Positions 53,455 through 64,000 of a DNA stretch of 64,000 nt are shown here, piece by piece (the stretch's first letter is position 1; the number at the start of each line of letters is the position of its first letter). The stretch covers positions 3,075,573-3,139,572 of the forward strand of contig NW_020954630.1 of NCBI RefSeq assembly GCF_900497805.2, given 5' to 3'. The notes under the pieces are model-generated. The model was not told where the DNA came from and ran no database searches. It saw nothing but the letters and a program-made list of their open reading frames with translations. The position numbers were made by a program, and so were the translations under genes. This DNA is from Vombatus ursinus (Eukaryota; Chordata; Mammalia; Diprotodontia; Vombatidae).

Positions 53455-55200
53455 TAATTGGAAAAACATCAGTTGCTCATGGGTAGGCTGAGCTAATATA
53501 ATAAAAATGATAATTCTACCTAAGCTAGTTTACTTATTCAGTGCCATACCAATCAAACTACCAAAAAATTATTTTATAGAGTTAAAAAGATTCATTTGGA
53601 ATAACAAAAGGTCCAGAATATTAAGGGAACTAGTGAAAAGAAATGCAGGGGAAGGTAACCTAGCCACTCCAGATATTAAATTGTATTATAAAGCAGCAAT
53701 CATCAAAACTGCTTGGCACTGGCTAAGAAATAGAGTGGTGGATCAGTGGAATAGGTTAAGTATGTAAGACACAGTAGTCAATGAGTACAGTTATCGATTA
53801 TTTTATAAACCCAAAGACCCCAGCTTCTGGGATAATAACACACTCTGACAAAAACTGTTGGGAAAACTGGAAAAGAATATTGTAGAAACTAGGCATAGAT
53901 CAAAATCTCACACCATATACCAAAATAAAGTCAAAATGGGTTCATGATTTAGATATAAAGGCTGATACTGTAAGCAAACTGGGAGAGCAAGGAATAGTTT
54001 ACCTATCAGATTTATGGAAAACAGAAGAATTCATGACCAAAGAGGTAGAGAACATTACGAAACGCAAAATGAGTAACTTTGAATACAATAAATTGAAAAG
54101 TTTCTGCACAAACAAATCCAAAGTAACCAAGATCAGAAGAAAAGTAGAAAACGGGGAAAGAATTTTTACAACCAGTGTCTCTGATAAGGGCATCATTTCT
54201 AAAATATAAAGAGAATTAAGTCAAATTTACAAGAATAGAAGTCATTTCACAATTGATAAAAATGGTCAAAGGATATGAAAAGGCAGTTCTCACATGAAGA
54301 AATTAAAGCCATCTAGTCATATGAAAAAAGGCTCTAAATCACTAGATTAGAGCAATGCAAATGAAAACAACTCTGAGGTACCACATCACACCTATCAGAT
54401 CGGCTAACATGACAAATGAGAAAAATGATAAATGTTGGAGATGTGGGAAAATTGGAACACTAATGCATTGTTGGTGGAGTTGTGAAATGATCCAACCATT
54501 TTGGAGAGCAATTTGGAACTATGCCCAAAAGGCTATAAAATGTGCATACCCTTTGACCCAGCAATAGCACTTCTAGGGCTATATCCCAAAGAGATCATAA
54601 AAATGGAAAAAGGACTCACATGTACAAAAATACTTATTGCAGCTCTTTTTGTTGTAGCAAAGAATTGGAAATTGAGAGGATGCCCATCAAGTGGGGAATG
54701 GCTGAGCAAGTTGTGGTATATGAATGTAATGGAATACTATTGTACTATAAGGCTGACTTCAGAAAAACCTGGAAAGACTTGTATGGTCTGATGCTGAGTG
54801 AGGTGAGCAGAACACTGTATACAGTAACAGCCACATTGTGCTATGATTAATATTGACAGACTTAACCCTTCTCAACAATGCAAGGATCTAAGACATCTCC
54901 AAAGGCCTCATGATGGAAAATGCTATCCACATCCAGAGAAAGAACTATGAAGGCTGAATGCAAATCAAAGCATACTATTTCTGTTGTGTTTTGTTTCCTC
55001 TTTCTGGTGGTTCCTCCTATTGATTCTAATTCTTACTTACAACATCACTAGTGTGACTATATCTTTAATAGGATTGTATATGTATAGCCTATATCAGATT
55101 GCGTGCCATCTTGGGGAGGGAGAGGGGTAGGAAGGGGGAGAAAAATTTTAAACTCAAAAGCATAGGAAAGTGATTATTGATAAATCAAAATAAATTAACA
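53455..55200 (+). mobile_element. LINE-1 3' part: end of ORF2 and 3' UTR
   Basis: The best preserved L1 here. Frames at 53507-53767 and 54355-54850 encode the ORF2 C-terminal region: [49 protein letters not shown], then NDKCWRCGKIGTLMHCWWSC (the Cys-rich CxxC...HxxxxC zinc-knuckle-like motif) and KMEKGLTCTKILIAALFV. It is 5' truncated and has frame breaks between these blocks. The 3' UTR ends near 55200 with a short A-rich end. Confidence 0.94.
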
Positions 55201-56150
55201 ACTTTTCAAGCTGATTCACAACTCCTACCTGAAATGACAACCTTTCGTATTTGAAGTTTGATTTCTTGAATCAAAAGAAACACTATGAAAGGACCAGTGT
55301 GATATTGATCTATTACATACTCCAAAAGTAATCCATGAAATTTAGCCTAAATATCTATCATGACAAAGAATTCAAACTCTCGAAAGAGTCTTTTCCCTCA
55401 GAAACCTACCTTTCTCATATTAGAGGCCCAAATTATCTGCTGGTTTAGATGTTTCAGTAGAAGTGTCTTTTGTCTTCTATGTTCACATTGGAAGTAAAGG
55501 TAATAGGAACTAATTAATTATAAGGCTTTATCATCTAGCCTGCTTAAGTGTTAATAACATTTAAAAATTTTATCCTTGAACTTAAATGCATGTTCATAAT
55601 TGAAGTTGACTTTCTCCTCCTACCTCAGTCTCACAGTTTTATGTGCCCAAGTGTTATTCTGATGCTGTATCCTTGTGGCTATGGCCCTTGGTTCTTAGAG
55701 GCTTTGTCAGCAGGGCAAACACTCTGTTAGTTTGAGCCATGCTAAAAATTATTTTGATGGGGGTAGGGGGTGGGATGGACAGACATCAGATCTCATTTAT
55801 TTCCCTAGGACTAGCCTAGCTAAATAAAGAGGTCCATTAGCAGCAGGCTGGTCAGAGAAACACGTTCCTTGGGATCACTCATGCCACTCTGCATCTAGGG
55901 CTCTGCTTGGTTTCAACTCCAGGGAATAAGATGCTTCTCCCAGGATAAGATCACTTCTAATCTCATCACCTACTCAAACCTTGGATAACATCTCCCAGCA
56001 GCACTTGGTTTGCTAAGCTTCTCCCAAAGCCTTTTTTATAGAGGGCTGAAACTGGACTTTCAGCTCACTCCACTTTTCATCTGCAACTTTGGCTAATTTC
56101 AACTCCAAGGAACAAGATTCCCCCAGACAAGATATCTTTTCCACCCTCTT
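55201..56150. other. Unassigned, with internal imperfect duplication
   Basis: No family named. Two related units occur: about 55890-55970 (GCTCTGCTTGGTTTCAACTCC, AGGGAATAAGATGC, GGATAAGATCACTTC) and 56070-56150 (TTTGGCTAATTTCAACTCC, AAGGAACAAGATTC, ACAAGATATCTTTTCC). The block may be part of an L2 3' UTR variant or an old LTR; I cannot decide. Confidence 0.4.
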
Positions 56151-56545
56151 TACAGCTTCCTTTTGTGCACTGTCTTTCCTCTCCACCCCTCCTCCACACA
56201 CACACACATACACCCCAGTCAGCTTGGTGGTCCACTGAATAGAGCACTACTCCTGGAGTCAAAAGACCCGAGTTCAAATCCAGCCTCAGATATTTACTAG
56301 CTGTGTGACCCTGGGCAGGTCACTTAACCTCCATTTGCCTCAATCCACTGAAGAAGAAAAGGGCAAACCGCTCCCATATCTTTGCCCAGAAAACCCAAAC
56401 CGGGTCACGAAGAGTTAGACATGACTAAAACAACTTAACAACAACAACTTTCCCTCATTACATTCCAAGCTCCTTGAGGCCAGGGCAGCACTTAGAGTAC
56501 AGTGCCTGGCACATAGTAGGCACTTAAATATTTATTGAATTCAAA
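56151..56545 (+). mobile_element. L2 LINE 3' end, split by Mar1
   Basis: TTCCTTTTGTGCACTGTCTTTCC lies before the SINE (about 56158-56180). CCAAGCTCCTTGAGGCCAGG, GTGCCTGGCACATAGTAGGC and TTAAATATTTATTGAATTC follow it. Together they are the L2 terminus. A CA run lies at 56194-56208. Confidence 0.8.
56216..56448 (+). mobile_element. Mar1-type CORE-SINE nested in L2
   Basis: AGCTTGGTGGTCCACTGAAT, CCTGGAGTCAAAAGACCCG, TTCAAATCCAGCCTCAG, GTGTGACCCTGGGCAGGTC, CAATCCACTGAAGAAG, CAAACCGCTCCCATATC, GGGTCACGAAGAGTTAGAC and ATGACTAAAACAAC, ending in CAACAA units. The full BovB-like tail is present. Confidence 0.93.
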
Positions 56546-56900
56546 TCCTTTCCCCATCAGCAACAACTTTTGCAGATATATCAGAAATGAATCACAGGTT
56601 TTAGACTAAAACATTAACTGTCACAGCTACAGATGAAGTCCTTATCCAAAGATCAACTCTATCAACTGTTTCAGGAACTCTTATCATATTCTTCTTTTTT
56701 GCTATAAATAAAACCAGAACACAAACGGAAGTTAAAACTAAATTAAAGTGCTATTCTCGCTCCCTACCTTCAGTTATTTCCCTCGATATCCCAAATCTTT
56801 ACAAGTTCCTCCAAATGTTTTTGTACTTTGTCTAGCTGTGTTTTATACATGAACATACACATATGTATGTATGTATATCCCTTTAAAAGTAGACCAATGG

Positions 56901-57051
56901 AGGCAGCTAGGTGGGGAAGTGGATACAGCACCAACCCTGAAGTCAGGAGGACCTGAGTTCAAATCCGGCCTCAGACCAAATGCTTGACACATAATAGCTG
57001 TGTGACCCTGGGCAAGTCACTTAACCCCAACTGCCTAAAAAAAAGAAAAAG
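56901..57051 (+). mobile_element. tRNA-type SINE with target-site duplication
   Basis: AGGCAGCTAGGTGGGGAAGTG, AGTCAGGAGGACCTGAG, TCAAATCCGGCCTCAGACC, GTGTGACCCTGGGCAAGTC and ACTTAACCCCAACTGCC. AAAAGTAGACCAATGG (56885-56900) and AAAAGTAGATCAATGG (57052-57067) flank it, 15 of 16 identical. Confidence 0.95.
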
Positions 57052-57067
57052 AAAAGTAGATCAATGG

Positions 57068-58370
57068 AAATGACCAGTTAAGAATGAAAAAACAATTGAA
57101 GTAAACCCAATTCTCCACAAACCAGAAGACATAAATGACCTAGGTAAAGAAAACCCATCCAAAAGAAATAGAAACTAGAAAAAAAAAAATCTGGCAGAAA
57201 TTAGATTTAAAACAATATTCTGAGACCTAGAAGATGGAATGCTAACACTAGTTTACAGGGTATTAGTCTGTTCTGCCCATCATATGGCAAGTTTTTCAAA
57301 AAAAGGTGTAGCCATGTATGGACTTTCTTACATTTTCATAGACTCACTTCAAAATCTAATAAGTACCAGGAAGGACAAGAATAGCTTCATCAACTGAAGT
57401 GGCCAGAGCTAACTTACTTCAATCAGTTGAAACAGAGGCTCTCTATGCTGAGCCTGAAAAGTTTTCTTTAACCCCTACAAAAATATTACTTTCTACTGGA
57501 TTCTGAAAGCTGCCCACATGATCCCAGGTTCCATCTGACATAGGGAATATGACCCTGAAAATAATGAAGATACTGACTCAACAACAACACATTGAGATCA
57601 AACTAAGCTAGCATAGCCCCCACAGCTTTTAAGCAAAGTTTCAAGGTTTAAATGCACTACACCAAATATTACTGTAGTGGAGGGTCTCTAAATTTTTTTT
57701 TTAAAAGGAACTCTATGAACTTTGAAATTTTCAGTTAACATATAATTCTGCCTGAACTAAGATTTTCGCTCAGACTGAGAGCTTTCCACCACTGCCCTCA
57801 TATTGTAGACTATACCTTTGTGAGAACTATAAATCCCATCTTCTTGGCATGCCTAAGACCTTTTCTTGGACTTATTTTTGCATATATATTTAAGGTAGCC
57901 AATCTTAAGAATTTTTCCTTGATATTTTTTAGTTAAAAAAATCCAAATTTACTGCATGTACCTTTTTTCAATTGCACATCAGTATTTCAGTACTACACCT
58001 TTTCAAAGAAGCTTCCTTTCTATTCCAAAATTACTGGAACTTTTGGTTTTACTTCTTTTTTTTTTTAACTGAATACAACTGATTCTATATACACTCAAAC
58101 TTCCAATACAACAAACAATTACCAAGCACATAAGTCATGCAACGCATTGCCTAATGCTAGCAAATTTCCTGTGTGGACATGAAGAGTAGACTCAACTACC
58201 TCCTAACATTTTGACACAAGTTTTAATTCCAAAACCAACAAATCATCATGAAATCACCTCTCCTGTAGCATTCAAATAACTTGTCTGGGATTACAGCACT
58301 CATTATTGTAAACTTCTCATTACCTCATCAGATTTAACCTTCTGTGATCAGTAAAATTACTAATGTTTTC
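57068..58370. other. Unassigned intronic DNA
   Basis: About 1.3 kb without a repeat family or gene I can name. Small T and A runs only. Confidence 0.45.
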
Positions 58371-58374
58371 TCAA

Positions 58375-59090
58375 AAAAAAAAAACCTATCTTACACCATT
58401 TACCACAAATTCAAAATATAAGACTTGAGTATTAAAGTTCATGCCATAAATGAATTAGAATAGAAGCAGACCTTGTGACAACTCTGAATGGTGGGTAAAT
58501 TCTTAAATAAGAGATAAAAACAATTACATGAAATAAAGCTCAGTTACATGAAAGTGAAGGGTTTTACACCACAAAAAAAAAAAGTTAGGTTAACCAAGGA
58601 AGCATTGTAATATAGGAAAAATATTTTATTATAATCTCCAATAAGTGTAAAATAGCAGTTGCCTATTTAAGATCAAAAGTCATCCCCCAATATATAAGTG
58701 AACAAAATCTACACTAGTTTTCAAAAGAGAAACTCTACAAAAATATTAACAACCAAGCAAAAAATTGCTACAAATCACTAACAGAAGAAATGCAAATTAA
58801 AACAACTTTTTTAGCCTCACACTCAGATAATGGTAAATATGACAAAGGAGCAGAATAATTCATTTTAGAAAGGTTGTGGAAAGATAGGAATTGTTGAAAC
58901 AGTGAATTGTTCTGAGCACTCTGGAAGGCAATCTGGAATTCTGTGAAGACAACTGACACTGGACACCTTTTTTCTACAGCCTTTGACCTAGAGATTCCAC
59001 TGCTAGACATATACTCCAATGAAGACAATAACCACAAGAAATATCCTGCCATAAACCAAAATATTTATAGCAATACTTTATGGAAGCCAT
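58375..59090 (+). mobile_element. Old LINE-1 ORF2 3' part
   Basis: CACCATTTACCACAAATTC, CATGAAAGTGAAGGGTTTTAC, ACTAACAGAAGAAATGCAAATTAAAAC order, CTCTGGAAGGCAATCTGG, ACCTAGAGATTCCACTGC and AATATTTATAGCAATAC. Recognisable L1 3' words, highly diverged. Confidence 0.8.
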
Positions 59091-60149
59091 TCCATTCCTT
59101 GTTATTTTTTAATAATCTTTAACATAATCTCTTTTCTTGTCAAAGAAACTCATTTTATGACAAATAAGGCTATTTCTGTTACTCTGCTCTCTTTCTGTCC
59201 CAAATCTATTTAGTAAGCAATTTTGAGACAATTCAACACAAGTACAATAACTCACTTCCTAAAGAAACAAATGAGAGAACGAAAGTAAAACATCAGCCAT
59301 CGCATAAAATTAGGAGCTCAGGGAGGCCAGATGATATGTGATATCAGCAGATTCCAAGGCCTTGATATTAAAACAGCTCCAAAATGTTGGCCTGTGCTAA
59401 CTAAACTAGCAATATCAACCTTAAAAACTGTGTGATCACAGACCACTAAGATAATGTTACTACCTTCAGGCTTTTTCAGTAAAGCATGAAAAGCAGGTAT
59501 TCCAAAAAGTGTTCTAGCAGAGTTAATTTTATTTTTCTTGCAAAAGCAACAAGAAATGTCTCATGCAAGTTTTGGTCATCTTATAGTACTCTCTATAGCA
59601 AGCACTGAATAACCTAATAAAAATTAGAGTATTTTCGAACAGAAGGTAACAACTATGGGGAGTCTGTGTATAGTTAGAGCATTAACAAGCTACAGCAAAT
59701 ATCAAAATCAACACTAAAGTAGAAAAATGAAAATAAAACACGGCATACAATTAAAATTGCAGTAACCTACTCTATTCAAACAAGCAAATGATGCTGAACA
59801 AAATGGAAAATACTGGCAAATCTCCCTACAGAAGTTTAGCCAAGTTAAGAAATATAGACTAAGAGATGATACACCAAAAGAGCCTAAAAGCTCTAAATAA
59901 GCAAGCATTTGATAAAATGTAGACAGCATTGGATTAGAACATATACTTGATCTGTAAAATGCTCCTGAGGCAGATGCAATATGCCCTTACACTTGGACAA
60001 GTTTTGAGAGGACCCAGATAATCGCCGGCATAAAAAAAAAATTTAAGAGGATAGGAATTTGAAAAGGATAGAGGAAGCATCCATGAAGCTCCACAACACT
60101 CAGACAGGGCTGTGTCTCACTTAGGCTCCTAGGAGTGCCTGGTGCCTGG
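59091..60149. other. Unassigned intronic DNA
   Basis: No repeat, gene or RNA recognised over about 1 kb. Minus-strand frames at 59714-59929 and 59987-60307 have no known domain. Confidence 0.45.
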
Positions 60150-60320
60150 TGTGGGAAAGGAGGCACAGTTATTATCCTCACTTTACAGGTGAGAGAATCA
60201 AAAATGAGAAACATCAGATAAGTGGCCTGGAATAGCACAGCCAACAACAATCTGAAGCAAAATTCAAAATTAGGTTTTCCTGTCTTTAAGTCCAGCAATT
60301 TCTCCACTATGCCACCGAGA
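60150..60320 (-). mobile_element. MIR-class SINE fragment
   Basis: Complement of MIR: TTATTATCCTCACTTTACAGG, AAGTGGCCTGGAATAGCAC, AGGTTTTCCTGTCTTTAAG and TCTCCACTATGCCACCG. Confidence 0.75.
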
Positions 60321-60507
60321 TATCAGTATAGTTATCTTTGAAATCTCAGAAAGAGTAAATCTAGATTTACGCAGAAATAAGAGTATGGCAGAAAATAAGA
60401 ATTAAGGCAGAAAATTACCTGAATCTCTCAAATTCCCCTCTAAATAATTTTTTAAATGCCTCAAACTGAATTTTAGAGCAGCCGTAATAACTTATTGAAT
60501 TTATACA

Positions 60508-60552
60508 TACACAGGCACACACATACGTACACATGCACACACACATACACAC
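60508..60552. repeat. (CA)n-rich microsatellite
   Basis: Interrupted ACAC/ACATAC units over about 45 bases. Confidence 0.9.
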
Positions 60553-60960
60553 CTTTTCAAAGTGGCAATCTAGACACAATATAGATTACTGGTTGCATAT
60601 AGAATCATTTTTCTCTTCCACTTTGTATACCCAAGTGAGGTTTTGTGAATGATGATTAAACGCAAAGTAAAAACAAAAAGTAGAGTGGCAAATCAAGAGT
60701 AATGTGAGAAAAACAATCAGGAGGTCCCTGTGACCTCCACCCACAGCATTGTTAAGAGATCTTGAGAAAGCCCCCTGGCAATTTCTGTGTGGATCCCCAT
60801 CAAAGATGTATCGAATAACATGGACAAGAGAGTTGCAAAGTAGCCACATTAATGAAATATATAATTCAGTGAATTATTCAAAGATGTAAGAATTCTATAA
60901 GAAGTCTACAGGAAAGTTATTACATTCATAAACTGGTAAGAGTTAGAAAAGATTATGGAA
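60553..60960. other. Unassigned intronic DNA
   Basis: No repeat or gene recognised. An 87-codon minus-strand frame here has no known motif. Confidence 0.45.
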
Positions 60961-60964
60961 AACC

Positions 60965-61128
60965 TTTATTTCAGCCACCTTACTCTAAAGGTGAGGAAAC
61001 AGAAAGCCAGGCAGGTGAAGTAGTCTGCCCTAAATTCCCAAGCAGACTAACTATGGAAGCTGACATTCAAATCGAGGTTTTTCAGTTCCAAAAGCAATAT
61101 TCTTTTTCCTATACCATGATGGATTAAT
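60965..61128 (-). mobile_element. MIR-class SINE fragment
   Basis: Complement of MIR: CACCTTACTCTAAAGGTGAGG, AAACAGAAAGCCAGGC, GTCTGCCCTAAATTCCCAAG, AGCTGACATTCAAATC and CCTATACCATGATGG. Confidence 0.72.
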
Positions 61129-61134
61129 AATCTA

Positions 61135-62221
61135 TCTTTAAAATCTGATAGGTCTTTTCCCTCATTTCTCTCATATTCTAAATATTTTCTTGCTCCACAT
61201 GATTTCTTTTTTCATCAAGTTCTACAAAGTACTGATTCAATCATTTGATGGAAAAGCATTAAAATGTAAATTAACTTTGGTGATGGTCATTTTTATTAAA
61301 CTGGTATGGCCCAGGATAATTACTAATATTCCTCTATTTAACTTATTCTTTATTTCCTTACAGAGTACTTTGTAACTGAACTTAAAGGAGATCGTTCCCC
61401 AAATATGTTACGTATTTTGTTATTTTGGATGAGATTTCCCTTTCTATTATTGCCTCATGGATTTTGTAATTATAGAAAAATGCTGCCAATTTTTATGGGC
61501 ATGTATGAATCCTGAAACTTTGCTGAATCTACTGTCCCAATTACTATTTTGCCAATTCTCTAGGGTTTTCTAAGTAAACCCTCAAGTCAAAAGCAAATAG
61601 GGATTATTTTATCTCCTCTTTGTCCCTTTAATTTCTGTCTCCTGTGTTATTGCTATTGCTAGCATTTCTATAACTATTATGAAATACTAGCAGAGTAAGC
61701 ATCTTTCCTTTCTGTGAGGATTTTTTGGGCAAACTTTCTATTGAATACGATGCTTGCTATTGGTTTCAGGTAAATACTTGTTAGTAAATTTTTTTTTAAC
61801 ATGCCTATGCCTATATTTGGTGTAAGTTTTTCCTCAGCTTAAATGAATGTTGTATTTTCTCAAATGCTTCCCCCTCTAACCCCTAAATCTCCTGAGATAA
61901 TCATATGTTTTGGTATGCTTTTGTTTTTAATGATTAAATATTTTGCTTGTTTCCCTAATGTCAAACCATCCTTGGTATAAATTCAACTTGATGCTAACAA
62001 ATGATTTCTTGGAAGAATTGCTGTTGTCAGGATTTTAATTTTAAATTTTAGTAGAAAATTAATGATAAAGGTCTACAGTTCTTCTACACTTCATCCTTCC
62101 CAGTAAATGTATTAAGACTACACTTGTCTCACAAAAGGAGTCTGGGTAAAGTGATTTTCTTCCCTCTGTTTTTGAAAATAATTTGTGTAGTACTGGTACT
62201 AAATATTTTTAAAAGTTCAAT
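61135..62221 (-). mobile_element. Old LINE-1 ORF2 RT-domain fragment
   Basis: The plus strand reads complements of L1 ORF2: AATTATAGAAAAATGCTGCC, CCTTTAATTTCTGTCTCC, TTGAATACGATGCTTGC, AACCATCCTTGGTATAAATTC, AATGATAAAGGTCTACAG and AAAATAATTTGTGTAGTACTGG. Compare the same region at 1105-1540. No usable frame. Confidence 0.78.
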
Positions 62222-63370
62222 AGTAAGATAGTGATGAAGAGGGAAATAGCTCTTCTAGACTTCAAACTACATTATAAAGCAGCAGCCATCAAAACCATTT
62301 ATTACTGGTTAAAAAGTAGATCAATGGACATACTGAACAAGGGAGAATCATAAACTACATAAATCAATCTAGTGTTTGATAAAGCTCAAAACAAATTATT
62401 TAGGAAAGAACAGTTTATTTGAAAAAAACTGCTGAGAAAAGTACAAAGCAGTTAGGTATGGGTAGGAAATCTATTTCTTACCTAAAAAGTAAAAGGAACA
62501 ATTATTTATGTAAAAAAAATCTAAATCAAAAACTTTTATTACTTAAAATTTAACTTTCTGCACAGACAAAATTAATGCACCTAGACCAAAAAGGGAAGCA
62601 GCAAAATGGTGGAAAAAAACTGACATCAAATTAATCAGATAAGGGTTTGATATCCAAAACAAAAGCCATCCTCAACAGACGAGGTGTATTGTAAACAAAC
62701 AGTTCTAAAAAGAATTACCAACTATTTCGCAACCACATGAAAGAATGCTTCAGGTCACTAATAACCAAGAGAAATACAAATGAAAACAATCTTGAGATTT
62801 TACCTTATACCCAGAAAATTAACAATGAAAGAAAAGTTAGAGTTCGCTTTGATGAGATTATGCTTATAAAGTCATGCTAAAGTATAGCTGGTAGTATTGC
62901 TGCTAAACAAGCACAACCTTTTGTGGAAGGTAATTTGGAATTATGTAAATAAAGTAACTAAAATGCTCATATCCTTTGACTCAAAGATTCCACTGCTAGG
63001 CTTATATTTCACAGAAATCATTTAAGAAGAGAATCCTCATATTCACCAAAATATCTATAGTTTCCAATTGATTGGGGAATAGTTACATGAATGGTGTTAC
63101 ACAAATACAATATTATTGTAAGAAATGATTAATGTGATAAATACAGAGATGCATGAAAAGATCTATATAAAGTGATTTAGAATCAAACATGCAGGTTCAC
63201 ACACAGAGATTACCAAAAATGTAAACAAAAAGAACCTCCATCTTTCCCCCCCAAATGAATAACGAAGTGAAAGTCACAAAATTATAAAGAATAAGCATTG
63301 GCTTGAAAAAAGGAAAGAAGACATACCCCTCCTCCCTTTCGCAGAAGTAGGATGAACAACGAATGTGTAT
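62222..63370 (+). mobile_element. Old LINE-1 ORF2 3' part and UTR
   Basis: TTCAAACTACATTATAAAGCAGC, ATTACTGGTTAAAAAGTAG, CAAAAACTTTTATTACTTAAAATTTAAC order, GGGTTTGATATCCAAAAC, CCACATGAAAGAATGCTTC and CTCAAAGATTCCACTGCTAGG follow ORF2 to its end. It starts exactly where the opposite-strand L1 stops. Confidence 0.82.
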
Positions 63371-63454
63371 CCACCACTTATATTTCCAGACTTTTTTAAT
63401 ATATTGATAAATTCTACTGATTTTTTTTATTTTTCTTTTCTATATCTTAGGTGG

Positions 63455-63609
63455 CTTTTTGTTTTGTTTTGTTTTGCTAGGCAATGGGGTTAACCGATTT
63501 GCCCAGGGTAACACAGCTAGTAAGTGTCAAGTGTCTGAGGCCATATTTGAACTCAGGTCCTACTGACTCCAGGGCTGGTGCTCTATCTGCTGCACCACTT
63601 AGTTGCCCC
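63455..63609 (-). mobile_element. tRNA-type SINE
   Basis: Complement: a TTTTG-rich tail, GGCAATGGGGTTAACCG, CCCAGGGTAACACAGCTAG, TTTGAACTCAGGTCCTAC, CTCCAGGGCTGGTGCTC and CACCACTTAGTTGCCCC. The full SINE is present. Confidence 0.93.
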
Positions 63610-63696
63610 TCTCCTTTTTTTTTTTCCTTTTATCTTAAAAAGGATACTATTTGTTATACGCATGTTTCTTGGGGGTAGGTGGAGGGGTACGACGGT

Positions 63697-64000
63697 AGTC
63701 ATATGAAAAAAGGCTCTAAATCACTAGATTAGAGAAATGCAAATGAAAACAACTCTGAGGTACCACATCACACCTATCAGATTGGCTAACATGACAAACA
63801 AGAAAAATGATAAATGTTGAGATGTGGGAAAATTGAAACACTAATGCATTGCTGGTGGAGTTGTGAAATGATCCAACCATTCTGGAGAGCAATTTGGAAC
63901 TATGCCCAAAGGGCTATAAAAATATGCATACCCTTTGAGCCAGCAATAGCACTTCTAGGGCTATATCCCAAAGAGATGATAAAAATGGGAAAAGGACTCA
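63697..64000 (+). mobile_element. LINE-1 ORF2 3' end, running off the window
   Basis: It opens at AGTCATATGAAAAAAGGCTC and follows the copy at 54315-54620 almost base for base (CTGAGGTACCACATCACACC, GCATTGCTGGTGGAGTTG, CCCTTTGAGCCAGCAATAGC) to the right edge. A missing base near 63820 relative to the other copy breaks the frame. Confidence 0.93.

Larger units (their letters stand above)
27839..64000 (-). other. KMT2C: KMT2C intron 1 (partial)
   Basis: The intron runs from the exon 2 acceptor (complement at 27839-27840) to the right window edge without exon 1. The GC-rich, proline-rich first coding exon and its CpG island are not seen, so the intron exceeds 36 kb. 27839-28685 next to the exon shows no repeat I recognise. 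Confidence 0.88.

Noticed and set aside
700-63609. tRNA-like box A and box B words at many sites
   Set aside because: They belong to tRNA-derived SINEs; none folds into a full cloverleaf with a CCA-side acceptor stem, so no tRNA gene was called.
1-64000. An undescribed multi-gene system such as a defence or biosynthetic cluster
   Set aside because: The window is vertebrate intron and repeats; no set of adjacent host genes exists here beyond two KMT2C exons.

Overview
This window is intronic DNA from a marsupial (metatherian) nuclear genome. It is AT-rich, has no prokaryotic-style gene packing, and is dense in marsupial repeats: Mar1-type CORE-SINEs with a BovB/RTE-like tail, a short tRNA-type SINE of the WSINE/WALLSI kind typical of Australian marsupials, marsupial L1, L2 and RTE LINEs, and MIR-class SINEs. 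The Australian affinity is an inference from SINE type, not proven.

The host gene is KMT2C (MLL3, a histone H3K4 methyltransferase), transcribed from the minus strand. Two coding exons are visible. Exon 2 (27838 down to 27750, 89 nt) encodes a PRSRGK / DDDSMDGLE segment. Exon 3 (2367 down to 2229, 139 nt) encodes a segment ending in RSVSEES and VSVGVEAKI. Both have canonical splice sites and reading phases that join exactly as in the human protein recalled from memory, just upstream of the first PHD-finger block. Exon 1 and its CpG island are not in the window, so intron 1 runs off the right end (more than 36 kb). Intron 2 is complete (25,382 nt) and intron 3 is partial.

Layout. 1-2228: intron 3, with MIR, one SINE and an L1 fragment ending about 60 bp from the exon 3 donor. 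2368-27749: intron 2, a nested repeat archive (L2 minus copies, L1 ORF1-bearing copies at 4262-5210, 6962-9480 and 15375-18175, a hAT-like palindromic element, Mar1 copies, L2 plus fragments, two further L1 3' ends). 27839-64000: intron 1, with an L1 inverted/direct repeat structure near 30.3-31.5 kb, an RTE LINE at 32.9-34.2 kb, a plus-strand L2 split by a 2.2-kb minus-strand L2 at 44.8-48.2 kb, a candidate solo LTR at 48.9-49.4 kb, a relatively intact L1 3' half at 53.5-55.2 kb and a similar copy entering at 63.7 kb.

No tRNA, rRNA or snRNA gene, CRISPR array, or second protein-coding gene was recognised. No undescribed multi-gene system is visible. The structurally interesting parts are the nested and inverted repeats, a 30-base G tract, and a few non-repeat islands that may be conserved non-coding DNA. 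All repeat boundaries are read by eye and are approximate to tens of bases.
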